Assembly (NCBI RefSeq): GCF_037975245.1
Contig: NC_092561.1
Span: 11,591,001 to 11,655,000, forward strand
DNA: 64,000 bases
Source: Apostichopus japonicus
Taxonomy: Eukaryota > Echinodermata > Holothuroidea > Aspidochirotida > Stichopodidae
Direction: 5' to 3'
Every line of letters begins with the position of its first letter. Position 1 is the stretch's first letter. Made by a program: the position numbers and the translations under genes. Of this stretch, positions 12,190 through 24,339 are shown in pieces. The notes beneath the pieces are model-generated. The model saw only the letters and a list, made by a program, of their open reading frames with translations, had not been told where the DNA came from and did not search any database.

Positions 12190-12750
12190 TCGTACCTCGA
12201 GATGCATCGTCTGCAGCCACCACATTGTTGAATCCAATTCCGTCACCAGCCACAGCACCCACCTCACACACAAGAGCAAGGGTCACACCACTTGCACAAC
12301 CTATAATGTTATCTATCTGATCTCTTGTAGTAGAGTTTGCGGCATCCAGTATATGTTGGTGAAACCAAAACCACCCTCAAGAAGCGATTCTATGGTCACA
12401 GATCCACGTCAACACCATGAAGACTGAGACCCCGGTTGGAGAACACTTTAACCTTCCCAGCCATACCATTAATAACATGTCTCTACGGGGATTGAATCTT
12501 TAGGTAGCCCTCCTGACCTATAGTACGAATCAGCAGAGAAAGACTGTGGATGCAACGCCTTCCCACCATTCAACCTCATGGGCTCAGCATTCAGGAATGA
12601 CACTTGACTAACCTTTCTATTGTCCCCCTCCAATCTCCCCTTGTTTCCCCCTCTGTCACCCCTCTTCTCGTAGCTCAATTTCACCATTTTTTGTTCACCT
12701 TGCTGACTCTGTCCTTCTGCAGTTTATTCCCCACCCTCTTCCCTTAATAC
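12190..12750 (+). pseudogene. Penelope-like element fragment (GIY-YIG endonuclease end)
   Basis: The plus strand encodes a broken version of the Penelope C-terminal region: a CIVC knuckle, then NVIYLISCSRVCGIQY, which is the GIY-YIG core. Frameshifts follow, with a later stretch RISRERLWMQRL. A collinear, better preserved copy is at 61600-62165. The 12010-12180 segment upstream is the inverse of the element's 3' untranslated region, since its reverse complement contains CTGTCTGTATTCTGTGCGTG as at 62295. The insertion is therefore rearranged, with an inverted end joined to a 5'-truncated body. Confidence 0.75.
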
Positions 12751-13304
12751 TCTCGTTGGAGCAGGAACAAAAATATATGTCGAAAGAATTATGCTAAATT
12801 TGTAACTACTGTGACACTAACAGGGCGCATATGCTGTGAATCAACATAACCCGTATAAACACATGAAATGCCATTATGCTGGAGCTGTTTAGATTATGAT
12901 AATTTCTTAACATTCTCCGTAACACTTAACATATGCATTGCTAGCCTGGTATTTAGTAAAATTAACCCCCCAAAAAAGGAATCAATGGCTATATACAACC
13001 CTAAAATGTTTTAAAAAAAAATTAAAACACCATATTGAGTATACTAATGACTAACTATAGCATAGTCCTATGAGTTGCTTCTTTTGAGTTCAATTAGTTG
13101 ATATGTTCGTACGTTGTGTGCTAGGTGTAGCTACAGCGTCGCGCTTGTAGCTGTACACTAAATACTGTATAACACTCCCTATAGTAGAAAATAAAACGTT
13201 TGTAAACACGCGCCCAAACCGACACGTTTTCTTGAATATCCCCATCGCATGAGAAATTATAAACTATTGTTTTTCTACGCGCCAAAACCTACAACAGTCG
13301 TGAG

Positions 13305-13372
13305 TCCTTATGTGGATACTCGAATCGCCACATAAGGACTAATGGACTGCGTTAATCCTTATGTGGCGATAT
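13305..13372. repeat. subterminal hairpin cluster, right arm
   Basis: GTCCTTATGTGG, a spacer containing ACTCGAATCG, then CCACATAAGGAC, followed by a third CCTTATGTGG. This is the mirror image of the left-arm cluster. Confidence 0.7.
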
Positions 13373-13606
13373 GCGAATCCCCACAGGGCTTGTGAATATT
13401 GTCGGAATTGGCGGTCATATATGTGGCAGTGGTAGAATCGCATGATAACTAAAATGTTCTTGGTTTTATGTGGAGGTGCAATTAGTGCCACAAAATGACT
13501 TCAATTGTACTTGGTCATTATGTGGCGATAACTTAGTGTCCACAAAATGAGTTTAGGTTTACATAATTTTTTAATACATTTTTGTCGGTTTTGGCGTTCC
13601 ATACAT

Positions 13607-16408
13607 AGGAAGTTCACCGACAATAATGTTTAAATTTGGTGGTAACAAATTTAAACGAAATTTAGGGAAGCTTAAGAGTGCCATTAACATAAGAAAATCT
13701 TTGCCTAATAAGTTGACATTTTCCAGTAAATTGTTTAGATAACTAGATAATATCTTATCAAAAATCAGAAATGTGTTGGATTGCTCAGTTGCTCTAACTG
13801 AGCAATTGAACAATTTTTTGCAAAATGTTTGATTGACAACTTATCGTATGTCGTCAATTCAACATTTTTCTGCAAAATGTTCACTTCATTCCAAATGAGC
13901 AATTGAACAATTTTCTGCAAAATGTTTAATTTACAACTTATCGTATCTCGTCAACTCAACACTTTTTGCAAAATGAGAATACTTTGTAACATGATGTTTT
14001 TTGTTGTTGCAAGATTAAATTTGTTGCATGAATAAATTTGGGTCAGGTGATGAAGCTAAAGTTAGTTGGGGGGGGGGGGTCTCCGTTGGCCCATAGTCTA
14101 ATGGAATATGATAGTCCCACCCAATTTTGTACGAAATTCAATGGGATGTAATATTTTCTCTCTTTTAGTTTTGGTTAATAACTACCTAAAGTAGAAGTAA
14201 TAAAATGGTTGTAACCCGACCGATTTCTAGAATTAGAGTTAGTCATGCAACTGTGTTTGACTTTTTCATGGCTAGACCAGATCACGTGACACAAAGTTAT
14301 GCATGTAGGCTATGACCTTGAGGCCGGGGATAATTACTCATTTTTGTGTGAATACAACGTAGATTTAGTATAGAAATACGCAAAGATCCAATTTAATTTA
14401 AACAGCAACGCTAAAAGAACAGAGAATATAAACACAAACCATACCCTGATATTAATCTGGCAGACGGGAATTGGCTGACAGTAATTTTTATTAAGACGTG
14501 ATGTTTCTCACATAAAGTCTGGACGAAATAGGAAATCAGTTTATCTTTAATCTTCCTTTTAGAGTAAACAACATTAGTAAATCGCGCATGTTCGGCACGT
14601 GGTTGCCAATGATTAAATCAGAGGCCATTGTGATGAAACTTTTCAGGGGATCAAATGCAGTTTTAATATCGCAATAGCGTGATTGCTGGCTAACATTCAA
14701 AAGAAGATAAAACGTCTTAGTGGCGCCTGGAGATTATCAATACATTAATATTAATAAGAATAGTTTTCGTTTTTCTTTTCTTTTTACCCTTTCTAATCGT
14801 CCTCTTTGAAGGGTACTTGATTTTAATTATAAATAACAAAATACTGTCGATGAGAACCAATGTTAACGATCACCGTCTACAATAATGTAGTGCGGGCATG
14901 GGTGAGCAAAGAGGGAGTCTGTCTGTGTGTGTGTGTGGGGGGGGGGAGGGGGTCCAAAGGAGTTCTCGGCTAACATTAAAAGTCATCAAAAACAAAGAAA
15001 GGGAGAATAGCGTATAGAAAAAAAGTGTAATTGATTTTACACTTGATCAATATTTCCTAGAAAGGAAAGAACTGGTATATTTCAAAAATGGTAAGTTATC
15101 AAATATAATGTAAATAACGTTAATATGACATGTGGATAAAAAATAAAAAGTTTGTTAGATCTATCAGTTGCAGTTTAAAGTGGAAAAATAAAGGGAAATA
15201 TCAAAATTGTAGTTTGACGCACAAAGACGTGCCTACTGGCTAACATTAAAATGAAGCGTCTGATGGCCGTCACTAATAAAACATCACAACAGATGAATAC
15301 ATGCTTGATGAAAGTTTTTATTTTGTTCTTCTTCGTCTTTTATATTTGAAAAGCAAGAAATTGAATAGTGAAAGAAAGAGTTGTGAACACTTCGGGGTTT
15401 GTAGGACAGTTGAAATGTGTGTGCAAGAGAGAGAGAGGATCTCACGGCATCTCGACATTTTTAGGCCCGTCATTAAATTTCCAATCGGTTCTTCAGTATC
15501 ATGACGACGTACTTGCTGGCTGACATATTTTTTCTGAGTCGCGTCTGCAATTTTCTTCAATAACTCAATTCATGAGCAAAATGTTTTATTCCGTTTTTCA
15601 TGTCACAAAAGAAAACGATATAATAGGTGAGAGGAATTCACACAAATAGATCATTAATGGAAAGTTAACATTTCGATAGCATTCATTGAGGGGGAAGAGG
15701 ACCATGATTATTTATGATACGAGGAATAAATGCCTAAGATAAATTATACAGATAACGCTAGGAGTTGTTCCGTTGTCATCATGCATGCCACGTAATTGTT
15801 ATATGCAAGTGTTTTATCGTTGTTTTTTTAGGGGGGGGGGGGGGGTCATTTTGCTGCGATGTCCTTTTTTAATGCTTCTGCATCAGTCCTCGCACCGCTC
15901 CTGTCAATTTTTACTCTCTTGTTCTCACGTTATGTTTTTGATGATAAGATATATTTGCGCCAAACTGTATGAAGTGAGCGTGACACGTTTGCTTGTTACC
16001 CAATGGCAATATCATATCCCAATACAAGACGATACCATGGTAACGTACATTATGTTATCCAATTTACCGAGCTACGTTTATACCTTCATGCTTAAACCTG
16101 ATTTTTGGCATGTCACGCCTATTGCAATGACACAACATCTTTTGTTTAAAACAGAGTTCTGGATAAAAGACAAATAATAAATTAAAGCAGAGTTCTGGAT
16201 GAAAGACAAATATTTTTTGGTTGTATTTTCAATTATTTCAAACCCACACTCTTTGAGAAGTGACGCAAATACCTCTTTTCAAATCAATAGCAGGAGGAAA
16301 CTTAATTTTTATTCCGTTCGTTTATTTCTTTGTAATAGAGATCTAAGATACAATTTTCATGGTTCAGTAACGTATCGGCAAATTTAATGAGAAGGAAGGC
16401 TTTCTAGT
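13607..16408. other. gene-free stretch
   Basis: No supported gene. It holds a roughly 100-bp direct duplication near 13790-13976, a G-run near 14070, a GT/G-rich tract near 14920-14951 and a long G-run near 15831-15845. The longest open frame (15773-16177) runs through a G homopolymer and has no motif. Confidence 0.5.
13790..13976. repeat. two direct copies of an about 95-bp unit
   Basis: GAGCAATTGAACAATTTT, CTGCAAAATGTT and ACAACTTATCGTAT recur in the same order at about 13798 and 13897. Confidence 0.75.
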
Positions 16409-17431
16409 CACTTCGTCCAACAACCATTTCGCCCAACTGCTATTTCGCCCAACCAGCCTGGTCATTTCGCCCAACCAGCCTGGTCATTTCGCCCAACCAG
16501 CATGGGCATTTCGCCCAACCGTCTTGGTCATTTCGCCCAACCAGCATGGTCATTTCCCCCAACCGTGTTGGTCATTTCGCCCAACCTTATTTTTACTAAT
16601 ACTCAGTCAGAATAATAATACTTTTTCTATTCCACTAGTTCAATTTGATTTATTTTGGGTTAGGTTACTTCGTAATAGGTAAATAAAGTGAGGTCCGCTC
16701 AATATCGATCGGAGTCTGAGCAGTTATTTCGGGTATAATGAGAGGATTACACTACTTTAGGCGTTTACGCATACAATGGAAGTTATATTATTATACAAAC
16801 AAAGGGGAATCGGTGTGGAACCTATCAAACCTAACCCCTAAAACACTGATCCATCCTACTGACTAACAATTCCTGAACGTTTCCTTATTAAATTGAAGAA
16901 AAAAAATATATATATAACCCGTCCGTAATATATAGTACTATATTTAATCAATGTAACCACTTTATCAATGTAACCACATATGTAATCACATATGTAGGCC
17001 TAATCAATTTAACCACGACTTCAAGTTTCCTTAATACTGGGTTCGTATCCCGTAACGTTAACAATTCCCGACCGTTTACTATCAAACCTATCAAACCTAA
17101 CCCCTAAAACACTGATCCATCCTCAAGATTCCTTAATATTCGGTATGTATCCTGTAACGTTAAAAATTCCCGAACGTTTCCTTACTAAAGTTATACAAAG
17201 TAAAGGACTTCAAGTTTACTTAATATTCCTTAATATTCGAACGTTTACTATCAAACCTAACCCCTAACACACTGATCGATCCTCAAGTTTCCTTAATATT
17301 CGGTTTTTATCCTGTAACGTAAACAATTCATATTTAATCAAGGTTGGGCGAAATGACCAGGCTGGTTGGGCGAAATGACCAGGCTGGTTGGGCGAAATGG
17401 CAGTTGGGCGAAATGGTTGTTGGGCGAAGTG
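16409..17431. mobile_element. foldback element with TTTCGCCCAACC tandem arms
   Basis: The left arm starts CACTTCGTCCAACAACC and continues as several units of TTTCGCCCAACC joined by AGCCTGGTCA or similar. The right arm (17345-17431) is the inverse and ends TTGTTGGGCGAAGTG. The middle contains two to three imperfect copies of a segment with CAAACCTAACCCCTAAAACA, CTGATCCATCC and CCTGTAACGTTA. No open frame was found. Inverted arms made of short tandem units are typical of foldback transposons. Target duplication unresolved. Confidence 0.8.
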
Positions 17432-18197
17432 TCCTGCTTCCGAAGGAAGGGTGTCGGTGAAGGGAAAGTAGCTACGACCTTGAAAGGGAAAGTAGCTACG
17501 ACCTTGAAAGGGACACTATTGCCTCCTATAACTTATGCCTTATAGAAATGTTAGCTGCTGATAGAGTCGACCATGTCAGCGTGTTGACAAAATGTAATTT
17601 GTTATTTATAAAGATGATTCTAATATATTGTATTAAACTAATTACACACTTATGTATATGTGTTGAACACAGTCATTGGGGGGGGGGGGGGGGGACCTAT
17701 ACACGCAATGCTACAGTTTCAGAGGATCAATAAACACATCAAGTTACTGCGGACAAAACAAAGTCTTGTAGTTGACGAATTTCCGATCCCCGTGTTTCCC
17801 AAAATTACTTGCATAAACTCAAAACCCTGTTCGGGTTTCGAATTACTGTGCTATTTCCAGCCTTTCAGATTCCTAAATAAGATTAGTCACATGTAGTTAA
17901 CGTTGTCCCTTCCTCATTCAAACGGTCTTGGAATGTGAATAGGTATTGTTTGTTGAAATTTAAGGCTTAATCCCAGTTCATGATCTTCTGCATAGAATAT
18001 AGTTGTAAAGGGAGACAACTTACAGCAAGAATTCTCTTGCGAGCATAATCTTAAGCAACCTTTTGTGAATAAGAAGTTTTCACGGAATCCGTTTTGCTTC
18101 TACTGCTTGCTTTGAAGTCCTCGATAGTATCGGGGCATAAGCCTATTGTACATCTACGTCTTGAAAGGAAACGACATTCTTACTGTTTGCTGCTATG
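17432..18197. other. gene-free stretch
   Basis: Contains a 24-bp unit repeated twice (17462-17509, GGGAAAGTAGCTACGACC...) and a G homopolymer of about 16 bases near 17678. No gene seen. Confidence 0.5.
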
Positions 18198-19420
18198 TAA
18201 AAGCCCAGTCACATCTCACCGGATTGCAATAACGGAGAGGGAACGAAGATAAAATATGGCACTCCGTTGATGTACGTTAGTATCCGTTTAGTATGCGGTT
18301 CTCCTCCGTCCGTCTACGTTTCATTACCGGGAGGGTCCGGTTTGTCCGGTGTCGATTTTGAACATGCATAAAACTTGGAACGGACATCCACCGAAAAATT
18401 TCTCCGTTATTTATTCGTTACTAATCCGTTAAGCTTCCGTTTTATCAGTTTCTCATGCGTTTTGTTCGTTCTGTATGCGTTTGGCATACTGTATTTCTCC
18501 GTTCGTCTCTGGTTATTGCTATTGCTCACCGGATCATTAACGGACAAAGAACGGATGAAACTTAGAAGTACAGTACCTATACCGTATATTCGACGGACGC
18601 TAACGTAGAAATAACGGAAGTGCAAAGGAATAGAACTGACAATGAACAGATAGGTAACGTACGTTACACGGAAGAAACGGAAGAACTCAGGCCAGGAAAG
18701 TATAACAGAACGGAGATGCAGCGTACCTCCACCTTGTCCACTCCAAGCGTCCCACGCCTCATTCTGCTCCTACCTCTACCGTCAACACCTACATCATGGA
18801 CCCTTCAGAAAGATTCAAGCTTCAGATCACAGTGTCAGCTTTACAAGCCCAGATGCTCATCATTGAAGCCAACATCAAGACCAATGAACAAGTCAAGAAG
18901 AGAAGGAAGAGACGTGCTTGGCTTAAATGCTGGTCTAGGGCCTTGCTAGGTTCACAGAGAAGACGGCAGTGTGGTCTTTATGACAAACTAATGCAGGAGC
19001 TGCGAATGGAAGACCAAAATCTTTCATCAACTTCATGAGGATGCCCCCCTGATTTTGAGGCACTCCGGAGGCCCAGGTTTTAGACCGTTTCTTCTCCGTT
19101 GCTAGTCCGGTATGTCCGTTACTTTTCCGGTACTCCTACGTTTTGTATGTTCTTTATCCGTTAATTGTCCGTTGTAAATTCGTTAATATCTGTTGGTGTT
19201 CGTTAGTTCGTTCGTTGTTATTCCGTTGTTCATCCGTTGTTCGTCCGTTGCTGTCCGTCCCTTGTACGTTTGTAATCCGTTTTCACCGTTGAACGTCCGG
19301 TACGTTGCAACCCCCAGATGCATGCGCGACAACTTTTGCAAACGGAAATAACCGGATGACTGTTTTTCGCGCGTACTCTTGTCCGTTCGTGCAATCCGGT
19401 GAGATGTGACTGGGCCTTAA
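18198..19420. mobile_element. PIF/Harbinger-like element with TAA target duplication
   Basis: The element spans 18201-19417. Left end AAGCCCAGTCACATCTCACC; right end, on the other strand, AGGCCCAGTCACATCTCACC, with GGATTGC following in both. TAA flanks both sides (18198-18200 and 19418-19420), the 3-bp TWA-type duplication of this superfamily. The sides of the interior are packed with short TCCGTT/AACGGA motifs. A transposase N-terminal relic lies inside (18796-19038). At 1.2 kb it is too short to be autonomous. Confidence 0.85.
18796..19038 (+). pseudogene. Harbinger transposase N-terminal relic
   Basis: An 80-codon frame begins MDPSERFKLQ and contains a basic stretch KKRRKRRAW (about residues 34-42), then LYDKLMQELRMEDQ (about residues 61-74). 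The basic patch followed by a 'LM.ELR.ED' segment is characteristic of the start of PIF/Harbinger transposases. The expected next words SFINFMRMPP are present in the DNA but in another frame, followed by a stop, so a frameshift ends the gene at about 19020. The DDE catalytic domain is absent. Confidence 0.65.
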
Positions 19421-19587
19421 ACAAAGACATTGAAGCGTGAGCTTCTTGTTGATAAAGATATTCAGATCCGTTGTTCTAATGAGAGTAAATCAAAATGAAT
19501 AGAGATTTCGTTGAAAGCAGTGTCATTCAATGTTACCAATAGATTGTATCCAACCAACAAGACCAATTTAAGTTTTTAGAAAGTTAA

Positions 19588-20100
19588 GTCGTCAAATGGT
19601 TCAGAGGGTAGAGTAGTGGACTGGTAACCTGATGAACTGAGTTCGACTCCATCAATGATTATACACGTTTAAAATTTCTTTTTCTCTTTCAGCAGTCCAC
19701 GCTGAAGTCTTGATATATTAATTCAACCATATAATTTACTAGCTGATGTGATGGCCGATGCTATAAAGAGGGTAACGAAAGACTCATTCCTCGTCGGTCG
19801 TGTAAATCGTGGCTAGGGTTCAAGACAGGCCTCTGGCGATAATACCTCTGGCTGTGGCATGGTGCTTTTTTTGTGGCCTAGGATCCCGTACCATGTCTCC
19901 CTTGTTGTCGCAAAAGAACCCGGGAGAATGCGCAGAGGGTCGGTCAATCGACCAGAAGCGTGCTAGGTGGCGTGCGTGAATCCTTGCCTTTGGCCAGAGG
20001 TGGTGACATTTCTGCGACCGGCATGCTTGCAGCCACCGTCCACTGAATACGTGGCCTGATGAGGCGCTATTCGCCTAAAAGTAAATCTACGGATGCCTTT
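19588..20100 (+). repeat. tRNA-like SINE candidate
   Basis: An A-box-like TGGTTCAGAGG near 19597 is followed about 30 bp later by a B-box-like GAGTTCGACTCC near 19639. These are the spacing and motifs of an internal RNA polymerase III promoter. The anticodon arm pairs poorly, so it is not a working tRNA gene. The body after it (to about 20100) has no recognised SINE core domain. Extent is a guess. Confidence 0.4.
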
Positions 20101-23008
20101 AAGAGCCACATAATTATTTTATATTAAAAAACACCCTGTTTCAAACTAGCGCCATCGAATTCCTTAAAGGCCGTTTTTTTTTATATTCTTGTCACTCTAA
20201 AAGTGGAATGAATTTCATTGTAATGGATATTTGTGGTAAGCCAAGCAAAACATCAGTCATGCGTTTCACAAGGGTTTGCAGGAACTTCATTAAACTCATC
20301 GTTTGACGTATATGTGTTGGCAAAGATTTTCACAACCTACACCAAAACAGACATTATATTCGTTGCAATGCCAGAGACATACAAACGAGCAAGACCATGA
20401 GATAAAATGTTAATATACATAGAATTCAATCTATTTCACTTTTGCAAGAAAACCAAAGTATACCAGTGTCAATATGGTCCCATTCTAAGCCACAAATTCT
20501 CATACCGATAGTATAGGTAGATTCGGAAACTGAGTGATTCTTAAGAACTTTGTTTGAGATTCACAAATAATATACCCCGTATTGTGGTTTGATTACTTCA
20601 GGAACAAAATTAACTTTGATATGCCGTGGACCATTAAAAACCACAGCTCTTAGTCTACCAAGGGTTGTATTCCTATAGCACATTTACTTAAATTTTGTTT
20701 GTGTTTTGGAATGACCCTTTAAACAGTTGAGGTTCACTAGTTAAAGTGACTGGATCTTTTAATTTAGTACACAGCCCATCAGACTAGTTCCTCGGTTGCA
20801 CTACAAAACTCACAAATGATGATTATATGGTCTCAAATGACATGTTTATAATTTATTAAAAATTTAGTAAGAACAAATGGTGTTGAATGCCATCCAAGGG
20901 TGCTCTGTTGCTTATATGATATTTAACAAACATATTCTGGTTGACCTCAAAAACAACGGATTAACATTAACTATAAGAACTGTAATGAGGAGCCGACGTC
21001 ACCATCAAGTTAGCCTAAACGAATATTCCAGAAATTAAGTATATTTAACGATACATATTTTGAAAAATACTGAAATAGCTACAGAAACATTATTGGACTC
21101 AAAGTTGTCAGTTTTCTTTGTTATAATATATCAAGACTAAATTTCTGCCTTATTTATTGTTTAATTATTTAAGTGAGTTATCAAGTTACAGCAAAACATA
21201 TCTGTCGATCATTCTACCATGATTGAATACCGGGGATACTTTTTAAGAAATGTCACTCAGGAAAGAACCTGGGCACGAAAATCAAACTACCGAACGTCTG
21301 ATCCGCTCTCAATTCCCCAGTCCACTTGCATCGAGACTGTGACTGTGTGATCATCGCCAGGTGGGTATAACCATTCCCCTCGAAAGGGAACATATACTAC
21401 ACTTCGGGGATGTCTTCAACTCTTCGGCCTGTCTGTTCGTTGTACACGTTTCAGGATAAAACTATATAGTTTCATCTCGGAAGAATGCTATTCGATTCCT
21501 TGTTCTTTATTCTATTTGTTTTACAAGTCAATGGACTACATTCTGATGAACAATGAAGAAAACTGCCATTACTGGAATACCAAGTAGTCCTCGTTATGTC
21601 CAACAGGTAACACACTAATGGACTTTATCGATACTCATTGACGAACCACATCTTCTTTATTCGAAACAAGTTTATAACAATAGAGAGAGATTAATGCTAT
21701 TCAGGTGGTGCATTTGCTTTCATATTACTGAAACCTGTACGACAAGATGTTTACGCTATGTGGGCAGTCCAGAATTCACAGTGAACGTTCAGCGTTTCAA
21801 TCGGCTTCCGGTAACACGTATCAATCATTCAATTGATGACTATATAACGACGAAAAGACATTAAGCATATATGGACATTAATATCCTCTTACTTGAGATA
21901 CATATATGTGAGGCACATTTGCATCCATTAGTTATCATTGCTGAAAAATAAACTTTGCTAGCATTTTCTATTCGCAATCTGGGAAATCAAACTCGACCTC
22001 TTCAGGAAACTTAAGGTCCCTGCAAAAGCACTGTGTAATGGTTTACCCTCGGTAGAATCAGGGACGATTATATAACAAAATCCATTTCATGGGTTCCAAA
22101 TGAGAAAGTAGAAGAATCTAAATTAAATACATTGACAATTCGTTACTTGTAAGTGGATATATCCAGTTATGTTTTTGTATTACGTTTGTTTGGTAAAAGT
22201 AACGCAAACCAGGTCACAATGTGGTTCCAAGAGGTACCATTATCTGGCAACAGCACTAAAAGCCAATGGCGTGCGCAAGGAGAGAGGCGGCAATGCCCCT
22301 CCTTCACATGATCCTTCGTTCGCATCTGGCTGTTTCCATAAATTTCAGCCTCCTATACATAATTCGCAACTTCTAGGCATCTTTTAATGCTTGTATACAA
22401 TATAATTTTCTAATAATATCTTTACATACCCTTCTTAGAAGAGTATTAGTTAAGGTAGCAGAAGCACACCCAACCATCATCAGGTGTATATGTGATAGAG
22501 ATGAACGACATACCTCCAACAGGTAAGAACATGTTTATTCCACCCTGCAGGGAAATAGCAACTTAAAACTTCTTTGACAGACAAAGGTGATGGCTTGAAC
22601 AAATCAAAATATTACAGACCGGTTCTCATTTGCATTGATTTTGGTAGACTTATTATTTATTGCAGTACCGATTTTCCGTTATAAAGTTGGGATTCCCAAA
22701 ATAATAGTGGATCGAACATGTTGAATTTCTGAGCATGTACCTAATAAGTTATGCTTTCAATGTTTTCAGTGTCAAGTGTGTAATTCCAGCTTGAAAATGG
22801 AAAAGGGGGAAATGAAAAGAGAAGAAAAAGAAGAATATAGCTAAGGGAATATCCATGTTTTCACCTCCTGGCAACACTTTGTCATCATGACCTGACAAAA
22901 TGACACATTCACGACACAATTTTCTATCCTGATATCTGCCAAAGATTTCGATTTATTCCTTGAAATTGTAACGATTTAAAAGTTCAACAGACTATTTTAA
23001 TCTCAAAA
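20101..23008. other. gene-free stretch
   Basis: No supported exon. Around 21235-21350 the minus strand has a weak tRNA-like pattern that could be an old SINE, too decayed to annotate separately. Frames are short and motif-less. Confidence 0.45.
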
Positions 23009-23009
23009 T

Positions 23010-23097
23010 TCAACTTCACCCCCTCCCCTTAGACCCCTCCCCCAGGCCAGCCATCAGTCTTCAGCCCCCCCACTCAAAAGTGCCTTCCTACGCCACT
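23010..23097 (-). mobile_element. fragment of the hAT-like MITE family
   Basis: Read on the minus strand it begins CAGTGGCGTAGGAAGGCACT and continues with TTTTGAGTGGGGGGG, matching the left end of the element at 7773. Only the first 90 bp are present. Confidence 0.75.
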
Positions 23098-23625
23098 GCT
23101 ATGCTGAAGAGCTGAACCTTTACCGAAAGTATTAATCTATACCCACTATTGGCTAGGTTGGGCAACGTGAGTGGGTGGGGATGGGAGGGGTAAGAAAGGA
23201 AGGCATAATGGGTATCAAATTAAAGGACATAACATTAGGAATACATTCTCATAAGAATAAAAGTGATACTCCCAAACTTTGTCACATATGCTCACTTTTA
23301 GGATGCGGGTGGGGGGGGGGGTGGTGGAAAACTCAGACAGTTTGCATATATGTAGTCAAATTTTTGAAAATAAATTGGGTAAGGGAAGCCTGTGTCATTA
23401 GGAGAGCCTCCAATGAGAAGCATAGGTATATTCAGACAAAATCGGACCCCAAGTCAGAAAAGATGTTCAGGACAATGCCAATAAGACAATGTAGGTGAAA
23501 TATGTGACTGTTTCTCTATGAAATACATGTTAATAAACCACACAATGGGTTTGCATCACTTTAAGTACATCACATTTGACTTCAGTTTACCTCTTATTTA
23601 TTTTGCAATGTAGGTTTATCCCTCT

Positions 23626-24149
23626 TTATACTTCATTTTCATCCATGTATGCTAGCACATCAATATCGTCATCTACAACTATGTCCATCAAATCAAGTTC
23701 ATCTATATCGGTAATATCACTTCCTTCATCTGAACTGTCTTCTTCCCACATATCTTCACTTCCTTCTTTCGAGTCATCAACAATCCTACTGCAGGTGTGC
23801 TGTTTTGCTTTGCATCCACAGAGAACAGTACATGGTACATTAGCTGACCTACATTTGCATCTAGCCTTGCACTTGCTTTTTGCACAACACAAAAGGTAAT
23901 CCTTTGAGCTCGGACTGGGAAGGCTGGTTGTGTTGATGTTATAGGTTCCAGGACAGCATTTTCATTGATTTTCCAGCCCATGGTTTGAGCTGCAGGTAGT
24001 TCAGGCTGTGGTAGATGTGCATTCTTCATGACCAATGAGGACAAAAGTGCTCTCTTTAAATGGTGCATAAAATTATCTTCAGTGGGCAACAGACCATGAA
24101 TGTCCCTTTTGGTAGTTGTTGTGAATTGGTGAATTCGGTAGCTCCTCTA
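23626..24149 (-). pseudogene. cysteine-rich C-terminal coding relic (frameshifted)
   Basis: The minus strand reads from a possible splice acceptor (TTCTTAG, near 24150) through DNFMHHLKRALLSS and TMGWKINENAVLEP. After a one-base frame break near 23915 it continues SSKDYLLCCAKSKCKARCKC, then RSANVPCTVLCGCKAKQHTC, and ends in a long Asp/Glu-rich tail (23626 is the stop end). The order (HLKRA-type helix, GWK segment, CxC-rich knuckle) resembles the C-terminus of a family of large invertebrate proteins of unknown function, often linked to mobile elements. This is from general pattern memory, not a named match. The shift could be a real mutation or a sequencing error. Confidence 0.55.
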
Positions 24150-24339
24150 AGAATCAAACTTGCAACCCTCGGCTCCTTGACAAAGAAGTTGACGAGCTTC
24201 TTGAACCAATGTGTCTGTGATTTAACCAGCGATTTAACCAGATTTAACCACAACCTTGTTCTCCGTAACTTGCCAAGTGTGCTGCATTCAAATGACCTTC
24301 CTAGCCTTCAAAAACTTCTTTCCCCCAACATTTCGTATC

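Larger units (their letters stand above)
10515..13606. mobile_element. composite element with about 0.5-kb inverted terminal repeats
   Basis: The left end begins ATGTATGGAACGCTAAAACC and the right end, read on the other strand, ATGTATGGAACGCCAAAACC. Similarity continues inward for about 500 bp on each side, through a zone of CCACATAAGGAC hairpins and then a GGCGCGTAACTACAAAC-type zone. Between the arms lie a reverse-transcriptase relic (11090-11518, minus), a third partial copy of the arm sequence (about 11640-11800) and a Penelope-like fragment (about 12010-12750). No transposase matching the inverted repeats was recognised, so this is probably a non-autonomous element that has collected other insertions. 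No target duplication could be fixed. Confidence 0.72.

Noticed and set aside
15773-16177. 134-codon frame on plus
   Set aside because: Contains a run of glycines from a 15-base G homopolymer, no motif and no splice or promoter context.
19588-19660. Functional tRNA gene
   Set aside because: A- and B-box-like words are present, but the acceptor and anticodon stems do not pair; kept only as a SINE candidate.
20056-20088. CTGATGA followed by a GGCG/CGCC stem, resembling a hammerhead core
   Set aside because: The obligatory GAAA is TAAA here and no stem III is visible.
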